From assembly GCA_910589415.1 (NCBI GenBank), contig OU342639.1, positions 13,710,268 through 13,774,267 on the forward strand: 64,000 nt of DNA. The letters run 5' to 3'. Origin of the DNA: Malachius bipustulatus. Taxonomy: Eukaryota > Arthropoda > Insecta > Coleoptera > Melyridae. The notes beneath the pieces were generated by a model that had not been told where the DNA came from, did no database searches, and saw nothing but the letters and a program-made list of their open reading frames with translations. Within the stretch, counting starts at the first letter, position 1. Every line of letters begins with the position of its first letter. Positions 36,555-47,888 of this stretch are shown piece by piece. The translations under genes and the position numbers were made by a program.

Positions 36555-36725
36555 CATTATCACCATCAATCAGCTTATTCGCGTCCACTGCTGGACACAA
36601 GCCTCCCGTAAATATTGCCACTCCATTAATTTTATGCAGTTTGTATCCAGTTTCCTTGAATGCGCCTAATGTCGTCTGCCCATTGTGGTCCCAGAGACCG
36701 CATCGAATGAGCTGGGACATCCTGT
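36555..36725 (-). repeat. RTE-like LINE 3' tail fragment
   Basis: The plus strand reads ATCATCATTATCACCATCAATCAG, then TTCGCGTCCACTGCTGGACA, a sequence common in insect genomes at the 3' end of RTE-type LINEs. On the minus strand it encodes the corresponding GGLCPAVDANKLIDGDNDDD tail. Only this tail is present. A CATCCTGTATAG word follows at 36718. Confidence 0.5.
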
Positions 36726-36746
36726 ATAGTAAAAAGTCTAGTAATC

Positions 36747-36752
<6 letters not shown>

Positions 36753-36783
<31 letters not shown>
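36753..36783. repeat. (TA)n microsatellite
   Basis: About 15 uninterrupted TA units. A similar but shorter TA tract at 51171-51183 sits beside the inverted relative of the motif cluster that starts here. Confidence 0.95.
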
Positions 36784-36787
<4 letters not shown>

Positions 36788-36796
36788 GTTTTTGTA

Positions 36797-37880
36797 CCAA
36801 GTTGAGATCCGTTTTAAATCGAGGACAACCCGAGATCCACCAGAAGGAGCAGACTTTTTGAAGTATATTTTTTACAAATAGTTAATAAATTATATTAGCA
36901 ATATAAAATTCAAGAGAGGGGAAACAATTTTTAAATTTAAATTTTTCTTCAAAAAACTTAGACTAAACGAGATCCGGTGATATAAACTAATCAAGCCGAG
37001 ATCTGAAGTTGTATATGTCGATGTTTGATATGTATATGTTTATAATTTATCTATAAGATCAGATCCGACATTGTTGTCAGGTCGGTTTGGGTATGTTGGG
37101 GTGAATAGTAGTGATTTACAGGATCGTTACACGCAGACCGGATGTAAAGTCACATAAAATTATTAAATAAACACCTGCCAGCCCTTCAGGATTTCAGATT
37201 GACCAGAATCTTTCTTTACTCTTATTGCGTATTGTGTGCGAACGAGAAATTTATAAGTACCGAAGTATAAAAATCGATTAATAATAATTGTGGGTGTCGA
37301 TACTTCTAGTTCTTATGAAATCTTTGTCGAGCATCAGAAACTTTATTGTATTATAAAAGATAAAAAGTTCATTATAAGAAAAAAATAAAAAAATTATTAT
37401 AAAAAATTTAAAAAATGTTTGGGATCTCGGTTTTTTTATTAGGAAATTAAAGAAAGTAGGTTAAGGGTGAAATTAGCGTATTTTTGTCCCAATTTGTAAT
37501 CTGAAATGGAATTTAAGCCAGATGCTAAAATATGAAATTCGAGATTTCTTATTTTATTTAGACAAAACTTTTTTTATTACAGAAAATTAGTAATGACCAT
37601 TAGTAAAAATCCATATGACATTTCAAGATTTTTCAAAGTCGATTCTACGATTTTCATTTTCTTCTTTAATTTTTTTTATAGCCATATTGTTTTTTATATA
37701 TTTTTTTTTTTCATATTAGGTACCTCGCATATTACTTACTTCTCAGTCCACTGAAAATATAGATATAAGCAACTAGAGCTGATATGTTTGCGTATCACGC
37801 GGCGAAATCTTTTGATGATATTTTGTAAATAAGTTGAGATCCATTTTTAAAAGACGAGATCCTTCTCGCACCTCGACTTG
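36797..37880. repeat. Cluster of GAGATCC-containing short motifs
   Basis: Variants of CAAGNYGAGATCC recur: CAAGTTGAGATCC (36798-36810), CAACCCGAGATCC (36826-36838), AACGAGATCCGG (about 36966), CAAGCCGAGATCTG (36992-37005), AAGTTGAGATCC (37831-37842), GACGAGATCC (37853-37862). A matching inverted cluster lies at 50883-51153. No coding content. Part of 37500-37720 also shows relics of the foldback described at 20697. Confidence 0.5.
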
Positions 37881-38620
37881 TTTTTTCGTCATCTAAAAGT
37901 GATTACAAAAAAAAATTGTAAAAAAGTGTCCTAATGTTTCGATTAGAAACGGCTAGCTTGATTCGTCGTTAGATAAAAAAAAAGTAATTTCGTATATTTT
38001 TCCAATATTTTGACAACTAATGATCAGAGCCAAGATTTTTTTTCAGATTACTAATCAGCACAAAAATACACAACTTGCCCCCATATCGTACAGCGTAGAA
38101 CAGCGAGATTCTACTTGTTCTAATGAACTACTAAGTTCATTATTTCAGTAACTGTGCATGCTTGAAAAAAATTCGGAAACAATAATTTGATTTTAGATTA
38201 TCAAATGACATTCTGCTGCGTATACAATTTTCATCGTTGAGTCAACTAAGACCAGTAATATGACTTTATATTTTCACGTAATTCGGTGAAAGAAGTTGTT
38301 TTGTTAAAGTTTAGGTTTTCACGTTTTTTGTTGACCAAACGACATAAAAAAATAATATGGCGGCCTTAAGAAAAAAGTTGACTTTGAAAACTCTGGGATC
38401 TAGTCGACTTTGAAAATTTTTGAAATGTCAAATCGGTAGCTTATGACGGCTTATGTAAACCAACAAAAAATAATTAGGTAATACATTCTCAATAATAAAA
38501 AAGATATGGCTAAAATAAGAAATCTCTAATTTTCAGTTTTTCCAGGATTTTTCAGAATCCAATGAAAATATTCTAAATTTTTTCAGTTTCTTACTGAGCA
38601 GAAAATTGTGCAGTTTTATC
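37530..38620. mobile_element. Relic of the 1-kb foldback family (20697 type)
   Basis: The left arm remnant near 37538-37720 has GAGATTTCTTATTTT, GACATTTCAAGATTTTTCAAAG and GCCATATTGTTTTT. The right arm near 38338-38545 has CATAAAAAAATAATATGGCGGCC, CTGGGATCTAGTCGACTTTGAAAA and GATATGGCTAAAATAAGAAATCTC. Both are clearly diverged from the copies at 20697-21701 and 51185-52180. Terminal CAGGGTG ends are not recognisable. Confidence 0.55.
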
Positions 38621-38764
38621 TCTAACAGATTTCGTATAGGTATATCTTACCGTTGTTAAGACCCCCATGTAGGTACTGTCATTTAAACTGGACACTGTGT
38701 GTATACCAGTACATCATAATATTATGAGAATATTATGAGAATATTATCAGAATATTATGAGAAA

Positions 38765-39062
38765 GAAAAATCTTTATTATTATTTAGATTATTATAGGTT
38801 TTAGATTCTGGCTTGATAGTTTTAAGTTATTAATCAAAAGTTTCAACGTTTTGGGACTGATTAGTCCGTAGCGTAGATCACATTTATTAAGTTGGTACGA
38901 ATAAAAAAATTATACAGTAAGATAAAGATTCAAATATAAAATACATAATTATATGAAATATGATCAAGGGACTAATCAGTCCCGAAACGTTGAAACTTTC
39001 GATTAATAACTTTAAAACTATCAAGTCGGAATCTAAAACCTATAATAATCTAAATAATAATA
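38765..39062. repeat. Inverted repeat with GGGACTGATTAGTCC motif
   Basis: The left arm at about 38773-38868 runs through TTTAGATTATTATAGGTTTTAGATTC and TTTCAACGTTTTGGGACTGATTAGTCC. The right arm at about 38964-39058 is its inverse, with GGGACTAATCAGTCCCGAAACGTTGAAA. The loop is about 95 bases. The core motif is shared with the element at 59248-59989. The + frame at 38960-39199 is an artefact of the arm. Confidence 0.65.
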
Positions 39063-39589
39063 TACTTCGTCGGCAATTGTTTCAATATATACAATTTTCT
39101 AATGAAAAGTCTTTATTTTTGATTTGTAAAAAAAAAACTTTTGAGAGCAAAAAATCTCTGCTTAAAAAAAACTTTGTATTTTGTTCTAATCATTTATAAT
39201 GATTAGGACTATACATCGGTACGGAAATTGTGTGCAGTAACTGACATTTCCAACAAAGTAATTTCAGAGAAGCAGTAAGCAGAAACTTTCGTTGCGAGAA
39301 AATTTTTCCGCTTGCCGCTTCTCCGAAATTGCTTTTTTAGTACTGTCAGTTACTGTACACATTTTCCATACTAATGTATAGGTGATATTAGTCTACTATT
39401 GTTGCATTGAAAACTTTGGTATTTTAAGAGTTACAGATTGGCTAAATTGTCGAAGTTGTACAGAATACTTATTCCAGAATCTTGCAAAAAAAATTAGGGC
39501 AGCTGTGTATATTGTTGGAATATGCAGAAAAAAACAAAAAATCGATTTATTTATTTTAGAAATAATATCTTTTTCGATATTGAATTAAT

Positions 39590-40030
39590 TAATTTTTTTA
39601 GGTTCATAAATCGTCATGAGCTCTGACTGATTTAAGAACTTTCAAATCCGACTAGATCCTAGAGTTTTCATAGTCAACTTTTGGTTTTCTTATGATCGCC
39701 GTACTGTTTTTGAATGTCATTCGATATAAAAAAATCAATTTACTAAATATTTAAAAAATAAAATAAATTTAAATTTTACTTTATTTATGAAAATTTTATT
39801 TCTTTTTGTTTTAAGAAAAGAAGAAAATATTTCCACCGAATCTTTCTTTCGCCTCACCCAGCTCTTAACGACTTTTATGAACCTACAAAAAATTGTTAAC
39901 TTACTTTCGATGATAAAAATGATATTCTAGATATTATAGAGATATTTTTAAAATAAATAAATCTCGAGTTTTCAGTTTTTTTCAGGATATTTCAGCAACG
40001 ACTGAAGTTATCCTAAATTTTGTTTCAAAT
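39590..40030. mobile_element. Second diverged relic of the 20697-type foldback
   Basis: Shares TCCGACTAGATCCTAGAGTTTTCATAGTCAACTTT, a CTTATGATCGCC segment and, further on, TCAGTTTTTTTCAGGATATTTCAG with that family. Strongly diverged and without recognisable ends. Confidence 0.5.
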
Positions 40031-40404
40031 TCTTAAAAAGTATTAGCAAAATTTTGCACAACTTTGCTAATTTAACCTAATCGGTAACTCTTGAAATAAG
40101 GAAGTACAATAATAATGGTCCGGTATAAATTTTATAGTAAGGCGAGAGCTTGGCCAGAACTGGTTAGTGCGCAGACACGTTAGTTAATATACGTGTAGTG
40201 GAGCGAAATGAGACGAAAAATGTGTTGTTTTTTTTTCGGCGTATAACCAGCTGCCACATATACGTATGGTGTATTTGACTACTTCCAACAAGAAATGGAC
40301 TTTTACGACCTTTTTCCGTAGGTCACCACTTTTTAACCCTTTATAGGGCAGATTACAAGGATAAAGGAATGGCTAATTTTGGCATAGGTACTGGTTGATT
40401 GATG

Positions 40405-40540
40405 GTCTAGGGTGGCAAAATTAATATTTTATATTTTACGAAAATATCAGCAGTATTTTTTTTTAGCAGGTTGATATTTCGACCAGTATTACACTAGGTC
40501 AACAGCTGTAACTCTAAAAACACTGGTCGAAATATTAACC
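40405..40540. promoter_or_regulatory. Subterminal repeats, piggyBac 3' end
   Basis: GGTTGATATTTCGACCAGTATT at about 40469-40490 and CACTGGTCGAAATATTAACC at 40521-40540 are inverse copies of one motif. Likely transposase-binding repeats, by analogy with subterminal repeats of other piggyBac elements. Confidence 0.55.
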
Positions 40541-40596
40541 GCTCTCAAAAAATTACAAAAAAAGCACATTCCATATGAAAACAAATGCAATATCAA

Positions 40597-42533
40597 CTAC
40601 TTATTATGAAATCGTGCAAAGCATGGTAAACATAGTGCGACTTGGCATTTTCTGCATGATAAGTTTGACCGTTTTGGTTTTTGCTCTGTGCTGCACCTTG
40701 CGCATCTTCTTGAAGTTGTTTTTGTAGGTAAGTGATCACCCACATTTGTCATTCTGACCGTGTTTTCCACGTTGACAGACGAGCCATCATTCTTTTTCAT
40801 TTTATTTTTTCCGATCACCAACCAGGACCCTTGCGATTTTCTTGTCGAAAACTCTCCTATTAGTTGATTGGCTAATATACTATACTTCTGAATACCAGAT
40901 GTGATTTCGGTTTGAATTTTGACTGTTTGGCAGAGACACCTACTTTGTATAAGATGTATGAGTTCACGATACATGCATCGATGAGGTAATAAAACACTTT
41001 CAGCCACCATCTTCGCGACTTCCAGGCAATACTATAACAAGAGTGGAGTTGGTCAAACAAATCGACTCCACCCATGTTTTTATTGTAATCTTCTATGCTT
41101 TTCGGACAATCAACAGTTACTCTAATTCCTTCTTTAGTCATTCTCTGCACAGTTGACTTTTCCGTTGTTAAATGCATTGTGGAACCCACAAGAACGCATT
41201 TCTTCCCTCGGTCCTTCCATTTGCTCACTGTTATCGTACTGGTGCCAACAGTATCGAACTCTCCTGACGCAAGATCCTTATCTGGTACCAATAGATCTTT
41301 TGGAAAATTCTTCCTGTTGGATCTCATTGTTCCGCAACCAAAAAGTTTTCGGTCCAGTAGTTTAGTAAGAAGACCAAAACTAGTAAAAAAATTATCGAAA
41401 TAAACGCAATAATTTTTATTTGCAAATGGTCTAGTCAGTTCAAGAACAGTTTTTTCGCCCAAAGAACCATCTTCATCACTTTGTTTTTTTCCTTCATATA
41501 CAGAAAAATTAAGCAAATATCCAGTTGAAGAACAAGCTAATGCCCATATCTTGATGCCCCTTTTTATCGGCTTTTGAGGCATATATTGCTTCAAATGTGT
41601 TCTGCCTTTGAAAGCAACCATGCTCTCATCTACGGCTATGTTTCTGCCTGGAATGTAGGCTGACAAAAATTTATCTGACAAATAGGATATCATAGGTCTC
41701 ACTTTATATAATTTGTCAAAATCATCGTGTCCTTTTTTTGGCATAGCTTCATTGTCACTTATATGTAAGAAACGAAGTATTTTGAGGAATCGTTTTAGTG
41801 ACATAATATTCGATATCCTTGAATGATAAAAATTTTGGTCAGATGACCAATAAAGCCGTAGGCTTGGCAACGAATTAAAACCCATTATTATCAGCACTCC
41901 AAGCATAGTCTTCAACTCTTCTAGTGTCAAGTCTAATGATTGGTTGTTTTGTCGAGCATATCGGTTGGACTCTGTCACAATAATTTCAAGAAAATCATCT
42001 CCAAGAATGCTTGAAAAAATTTCAACAGGTGATTCACTTGTGAGAATGCTGGGTCCTGGAACTTCTTCGAAACTAGCCGCCTGGAAGATGTGTGGTAGAT
42101 AAGGTGATTTTGTCCACGGGAAGTCATCATTTTGGTTTTTCACGTGTGTGTTGAATGTTGACTTGGGGATGAAATTAGACAAAGGTTCCTCCTCATCGGA
42201 CGAAGAACTAATTAGGTCAGTCGGTTGTTTTCTTGTAGGATTGGGATCAAAATCCGGGTCCATTACAGAATCGTCACTGTCAAAATCAGGGTTCTTTACA
42301 GATTCGTCGCTGTCGGAATCGCAGGTGGTGTTCAATTGGGTGAAACTCCTTTTAGTTTGTCTTGACGTGCTAGCAGATGGTGTAGAAATATTTGGAAGAG
42401 CATCATCAGCATCAGAATCTCCCCCTACATCAGATTCAATTGCCTGGACATCGGTGATACTATCCAGCCAATCAAATTGATCCGAAGCTGACATTTTGCT
42501 TATTTTTTCAATGTTTGTTTCCATTTTTTCCAA
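40597..42533 (-). pseudogene. piggyBac transposase, one frameshift
   Basis: Catalyses cut-and-paste transposition at TTAA. The ATG at 42533 opens a 553-residue frame to 40872. The N-terminus (1-130) is Asp/Ser-rich and acidic, as is usual. The DDE_Tnp_1_7 domain follows, with the three catalytic aspartates visible: D302 in AVDESMVAFKGR, D380 in VYFDNFFTS and D491 in MGGVDLFDQ. The frame then stops just after FRSIVY, and the expected continuation lies in the adjacent frame (ANQLIGEFSTRKSQG to 40597), ending in a cysteine-rich zinc-binding domain: CARC, CRKC, CLPC. So a single small indel near 40870-40880 separates catalytic core and C-terminal finger. A sequencing error is possible. Length with the tail is about 640 residues, normal for the family. 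Confidence 0.9.
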
Positions 42534-42910
42534 TTCTATAAAATAATTTCTACTATTACCTACAATAATTATACAAAAAGCTTGTAAAAAAATTTTAGGT
42601 AGGTACCATTATATCTATTTAGCCAAATTTAGAAATTAGACAGATTGTAGGGTAACAAAAGGTAGCCAGTATTCAGTTCACTTTACTATTTCAATGATAA
42701 TGCAAATATTCAAGGTTATGGGGTGAATAACAACAAATATTATGTTAGCAAAAGCAGATATTTGAATTACAATCACTGAATCACCTTCTGTATATATTTT
42801 TGTACTTACCTATCAATTTTGGTATTATTTTATCCACAAAACATAGACAGCCTAAAATATTTTGTGCACTGGTTCACAAAAACATGTGCATAACAATACT
42901 TGCATATAAG

Positions 42911-43085
42911 CACACTGGTCGAAATTTCAACCAAATCCCCCCTCTCTTAGGCTAATGCATACACTGGTCGGATTTTTAACCGGTGAGCACTTCTGCATTG
43001 CCTAAGCGTTCATCTGGTTCAATAATAAACCTGTGTGCGTCTGATAAAATTGTTTTTTTATCTTGGTTGAAATAGCGACCGGTAA
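42911..43085. promoter_or_regulatory. Subterminal repeats, piggyBac 5' end
   Basis: CACTGGTCGAAATTTCAACC at 42913-42932, CACTGGTCGGATTTTTAACC at 42962-42981 and the inverse GGTTGAAATAGCGACCGGT at about 43065-43083 match the motif near the other end. Three copies here and two there. Likely transposase-binding sites; the gene's promoter must lie in the same region. Confidence 0.55.
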
Positions 43086-43100
43086 CCTATAAAGGGTTAA

Positions 43101-44537
43101 ATTCGAAAAAATTGAAAAATTAGTAATTCGGAAAAATTGCTTTTTAAAAATGTAAATTGTCATATCTTTAAAACTAATTGAGCTATCGACGAATCTTTTT
43201 TTTTTTAATTGAAGTGCATACATCAGCGCTTCTTTTGGCGGTAGGTAATCTTGTTTTTAGGACTTTTATATTTGATTGTGAAATCAAAAGGTAATTGAAA
43301 CTTTACGCAAAAATGTATTGATATTTTTAGTCAGCGAGAAACTTTTTTATTTAAAAAAAATTCTTTACACATGCAGCGAAGAAATTGGAGCCAAAGTATT
43401 AAGAAAGTTTTTAAAAGATAAATTTTTGTCGCATGTTTGGTAATTATTGAATTATGAATTTTTAATTGTGATTCAATTCGCGCAATGGCTGAACGCTAAG
43501 CTTATTACGCACGGACGCATAGCCAGTCGCTTGCCTCTCTAGTATTTTTGTAGTATCATCGGGCTGAGAAGAAATATTTTTATTACTTTTATAGCTTTTT
43601 ATTTTATATATCATAGCATTCCCTATGATATATAGTTAGGTAAAAACTTTCCACTTAAAATGCTTTCTTTTTTTAACATAATTCGCTTTCCGCATTCAGC
43701 TTGCCGTTTTTCCCCACAAGCAAGTAAGTAGGTAATATAATTATTAATGACAACATACCTTGTAGATATTCTTGGTTTTTGTACAACTGTTTTGTCTTCA
43801 ACACTCATAGCTTTTTTACAAAAAAATCATTGAACACACGTTGTTGAATAAAACTCTAAAAGGATAAAAATATGTGTAATTGCATGGTCCAAAACTAACC
43901 AGTTAAACATTTTCAGAACCTAATTCCACTGGGAGTTTTTTTATTAAGGAGATGCTTTTTTTGACTGTTTATAAAATTGATCAAGGCAAATAACTTTTTC
44001 AAGTAAGTTTTCCTAAAAAAGTAAAAAATAAATGAGATTACAGCCTTTGTAAGTTAAAAAAAAAATTAAAGTTCAGCCCTGTGATAAATTAATGTAACTA
44101 AACTGAAAACTGATTTCAATCAACAATCAGAAAAGCACTTCCAACACATAAGGTTACCTGGGAAACAAAACGAAAACTAACAGGAAGCAAACGAAAATAA
44201 CTGAAGTAGGTAATGTTTAGGTAATTTAAATGAAAAACAAAGGCTGGAAATTTTCATTTTATTTCATTTTTATTTCCTGTTATTTTGGTTTTGTTACGTA
44301 TTCAATTTTTTTTTTGTTGAGCAAAATCAGTTTGGCAAAGTCAGTAGTTGAATTTACTATGGTAGGTCTGGACTTTAATTTTTTTTACCTTCTAAAGGCT
44401 GTATCTCGTTTCTTTTTGAGTTTTTTAATTAAGAAAAGTTATTTGAAAAAGTTGTTTGCCTTGATGAATTATAATACACAGTCGAAAAAAGTATCTCCTT
44501 ATAAAGACGTCCCATCCCATATTTTTTATTGGCTATT
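43101..44537. other. Intergenic, no gene seen
   Basis: AT-rich sequence. The hydrophobic frame at 44230-44547 runs into the foldback end and lacks any domain. No other signal. Confidence 0.4.
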
Positions 44538-44539
44538 TA

Positions 44540-45384
44540 CAGGGTGAATTATAAAAAACGCCCCAAGCGATAACTCCGTTAATTTTGAAGATATGACAAA
44601 ACTTTTTTATACAAAGTGGCGCCGTTTATCATCATCTATATGTTGAGATAAACGCTCGATCAACACAACTTCCTGTTTAACCGGAAGTAACATCAACTTC
44701 GGGTTTTTAAATAGAACACCCTGTAAAACATTATATTTTTTAAATGTCTGAAGAAATCTAATACAGGTGGTTTTCACCATTGGAATTTAGATTGAGCGGT
44801 TTATGAGTTATAAACAAGTGAAAATCGAAAATTTTCAACTTCAAAGCAGTCTAGAACTAGAACGGCTCAAGATATCGAAAAACGGTTTACATGTCCCTAT
44901 CTTAACTTTTCACATAGTATCCTACTATGTGGTTTAAATTTTAATACAGGGTGATGAAAATTATCAGATTTTTCATTACCCTGTATTAAAATTTAAACCA
45001 CATATACTATGTGAAAAGTTAAGATAGGGACATGTAAACCGGTTTTAGATATCTTGAGTCGTTCTAGTTCTACGCTGCTTTGAAGTTGAAAATTTTCGAT
45101 CTTCACTTGTTTATAACTCATAAACCGCTCAATCTAAATTCCAATGGTGAAAACCACCTGTATTAGATTTCTTCAGACATTTAAAAAATATAAAGTTTTA
45201 CAGGGTGTTCTATTTAAAAACCCGAAGTTGATGTTACTTCCGGTTAAACAGGAAGTTGTGTTGATCGAGCGTTTATCTCAACATATAGATGATGATAAAC
45301 GGCGCCACTTTGTATAAAAAAGTTTTGGCATATCTTCAAAATTAACGGAGTAATCGCTTGGGGCGTTTTTTATAATTCACCCTG
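44540..45384. mobile_element. CAGGGTG foldback element, family D, 845 bp, near-perfect palindrome
   Basis: Starts CAGGGTGAATTATAAAAAAC and ends GTTTTTTATAATTCACCCTG, with TA at 44538-44539 and 45385-45386. The arms of about 400 bp pair almost completely, for example CGGTTTACATGTCCC with GGGACATGTAAACCG. At the centre (44944-44993) sits a small TACAGGGTGATGAAAATT...ATTACCCTGTA unit, an inner pair of the same ends. No coding capacity. High arm identity suggests a young insertion or strong arm homogenisation. Confidence 0.85.
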
Positions 45385-45386
45385 TA

Positions 45387-46290
45387 TATCAATTCAGGTA
45401 TTGATGTACTTAGTTCGTATTTTTTGTTTTATTTCACATATTTTTTCGAAGTTTATTATTCGGTATACAGTTACCATTAAATAGGTGCATGTACTACCTA
45501 CCTTGCTTACTGCAGACTTCCTCATACTGACCACAAGATCATACTTAATTAAATATAATTTGGTGATAACTATAATAGTTGCTCACGTAATTCTTTGTAG
45601 TTAGCTACTGTAATTTATAAGTTTGGTGGGTTGGTAGGTGATTAAAGAAACCTACAAAGTTTTCAAAATTTATAAAAATACATAATAAAATTCCATAATA
45701 TGCACAAGCTCTTTCTAGATAATTCATGTAGGTACCTACCTCTTATTTTTATAAGTTACTTTTCAGGGTGCGCTACGCAAACAATAATTATTATAAACTA
45801 AATGTTATTGAAATAAAATTTAGCTTCAAAATGAAATCAGAATTTTTATTTTATTTTTGTTCTTCTACAATTTTCAAAACGACCTGTTGATATTTTATAC
45901 TTTTGATTACAGATCGATATATTGACTTTAGATGAAGAAAAAACATTTAAACATTTAGTTATATAGTTTGTTTATATAATTTATATAAACATAATTTGGA
46001 TTACATATTCATTTTGATGTCCAATAACAATAATTATTAACATTAACGTACAATTATTATTATTATACCTACAATAATAATACCTACGTTCTACTTTAAA
46101 TTTAATTAGTTCTTGAAGCCCAAATATTAAAAAAATTTAGTATGCTTTTTTGGGAACGTTTGAGAACTTCACGTGTATTTGCTGTATTTGCTGGTCATAC
46201 TGACCAGAAACCTGGTCCAAGGACACGTGTCCAGGGCAATAATTATTTCCTACAATAATTGAAGGTAATACCTTAAATGTTTACCTGACA
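45387..46290. other. Intergenic, no gene seen
   Basis: AT-rich, with GTAGGTA-type words near 45730 and short hairpins near 46190-46230 (CTGGTCATACTGACCAG). No gene signal. Confidence 0.4.
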
Positions 46291-46299
46291 GGTAAAGTG

Positions 46300-46490
46300 G
46301 TCAATAGTCAATTTTCAAAATATTCAGTGTTTTTGTCCGATTAATCACACAATTTCTGTAAAGTTCCGACTTTGAACACCTTTAATTTTTTTTTCACGAT
46401 ATCGATTTCAGTTTTTTTGTTACCATCTGATAAAAATGAAGTTTTGCGAATATTTCATTTCACATAACATATAGTCGCGTTTGAAGGGTG
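46300..46490. repeat. Repeat E, inverted copy
   Basis: Reverse complement of about 47445-47610 and 48575-48745: shares ATATTCAGTGTTTTTG, CTTTGAACACCTTTAA, CACGATATCGATTTCAGTTT and TTTGTTACCATCTGAT in inverse order. No coding content. Confidence 0.7.
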
Positions 46491-47087
46491 TAACAAAGTG
46501 GTGACTTTAAATTAGAATGGCGATTCCTTTTATTTTTTAGTAGAAAATACTCAAATAAGCATGTGTCGTTATTTGCATAATTTTCAAGAAAGATAATTTT
46601 AGAAAAGAGGTCAAAGTTTTATTAAAAAATTTATTTTTCATTAATTATTTTTTTTTCTTTCTTTCATTTCAAGTTCAGATTTTATAATAATGAAAAATAT
46701 ACACCCCGATATTGTATGTATATTATGACCAATAATTCAATATTTATTCCTCCTCAACAGGAGAAAAAGTAACATGAATTTGAATCATTGCATAATTTGT
46801 GACGGAAGTCTCGATGATTTGTCAAGAACAGTTATTCAGACGCCCACGACCCACGAGTAGAGGAATCTCAGCCATTCTTAACGCGTCAGAAAAAAGACAT
46901 GACAATCTTTGGACAAGACTCGAACCTCACAAAAAAGTTTTGGAATCAATGAAGTATGATTATAAGTATCATCACGAATGTTACAAGCGTTATACTAGTT
47001 ACCAAAAGACCGAATACCAACGGCAGATACAAAGCAAATCCCAAAATAATAGTGGAGAGGAAAGAGGCTGAAAATATGCACAAAAAA

Positions 47088-47888
47088 TTTTTCGGAGTAG
47101 AAAGATATGGGACCGGTACCATCATGTTAAGACTGAGACCATACCTTGCTTTCTATAAAGGGCAATAATTGCCCTTTAGGTGAATAAATTTCAAGCGTGT
47201 TAAAATATTTAATAAATAACAAAGCCTTATTTAAACAATATTACAATAAATAAACGTCCCTAAATTATTATTGAATAGGTAACATAACAGTAACACTCGC
47301 AGTAACAATCTTATCCTCAGCCGTTCCTTGTTCAACAGCCGTCGCCGCGCTATAACTCGCACTCCGTCCGTTCTATGCTAAACATATCTGTTCAACTTCA
47401 GGGTTTCATATAAACGGCTCTAGAAAGTTTATTTTTGAAACGCGACTACATGTTATACGAAATAAAATGTTCACTAAGCTTCATTTTATCAGATGGTAAC
47501 AAAAAAACTGAAATCGATATCGTGAAAAAAAAATTTAAAGGTGTTCAAAGTCGGAACTTTGCAGAAATTGTGTGTTTAATCGGTCAAAAACACTGAATAT
47601 TTTGAAAATTGAACAAAATTCTTGCATTTCAAATACGTCATTTCGTTTACTGATCATAACTATAAAGGAAAAACAAAACTAGAGTCCCCAATGTTAACCG
47701 TTGACGGAGAAAAAAAATACTTTGCGAAGCTTTTACTTGTGAAAAAAAATCACAAATCTGAGATTCAAAGGGCTGTAACTTTTGTCAGCACCAAGGGAGC
47801 TTGTCGTAAAAGGAGATTTTAGTGCCCCAAAGATCCCTTAATATGATGGTACCGGTCCCATATCTTTCTACTTCGAAAAATTTTTCTA
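47088..47888. mobile_element. Inverted-repeat insertion in the cysteine-motif fragment
   Basis: AGTAGAAAGATATGGGACCG with GTACCATCAT (about 47096-47126) pairs with ATGATGGTACC, CGGTCCCATATCTTTCTACT (about 47850-47880). The interior contains one copy of repeat E (from 47216). The coding pattern on either side belongs together, so this looks like an insertion of about 800 bp. Exact ends and target duplication are not resolved. Confidence 0.55.
47216..47825 (+). repeat. Repeat E, direct copy 1
   Basis: Directly repeated at 48365-48930 with high identity: CTTATTTAAACAATATTACA, CGTCCCTAAATTATTATTGA, GCCGTCGCCGCGCTATAAC, CCGTTCTATGCTAAACATAT, ACTAGAGTCCCCAATGT. The frame at 47622-47822 falls inside and shows no domain. 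Confidence 0.75.

Larger units (their letters stand above)
40337..43096 (-). mobile_element. piggyBac-family transposon, 2760 bp
   Basis: Flanked by TTAA on both sides (40333-40336 and 43097-43100), the duplicated target of piggyBac elements. Terminal inverted repeats are CCCTTTATAGG (40337-40347) and CCTATAAAGGG (43086-43096), exact over 11 bp. The single transposase gene runs on the minus strand, so 43096 is its 5' end; about 560 bp of 5' flank and about 260 bp of 3' flank surround it. Subterminal copies of an ACTGGTCGAAAT...AACC motif lie near both ends. Intact termini and a nearly intact gene suggest a recent arrival. Confidence 0.93.

Noticed and set aside
41095..42480. Three + strand frames opposite the piggyBac gene
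   Set aside because: Antisense shadows of the transposase.
44230..44547. 105-residue hydrophobic frame
   Set aside because: Hydrophobic character follows from T-rich DNA; it ends in the foldback terminus.
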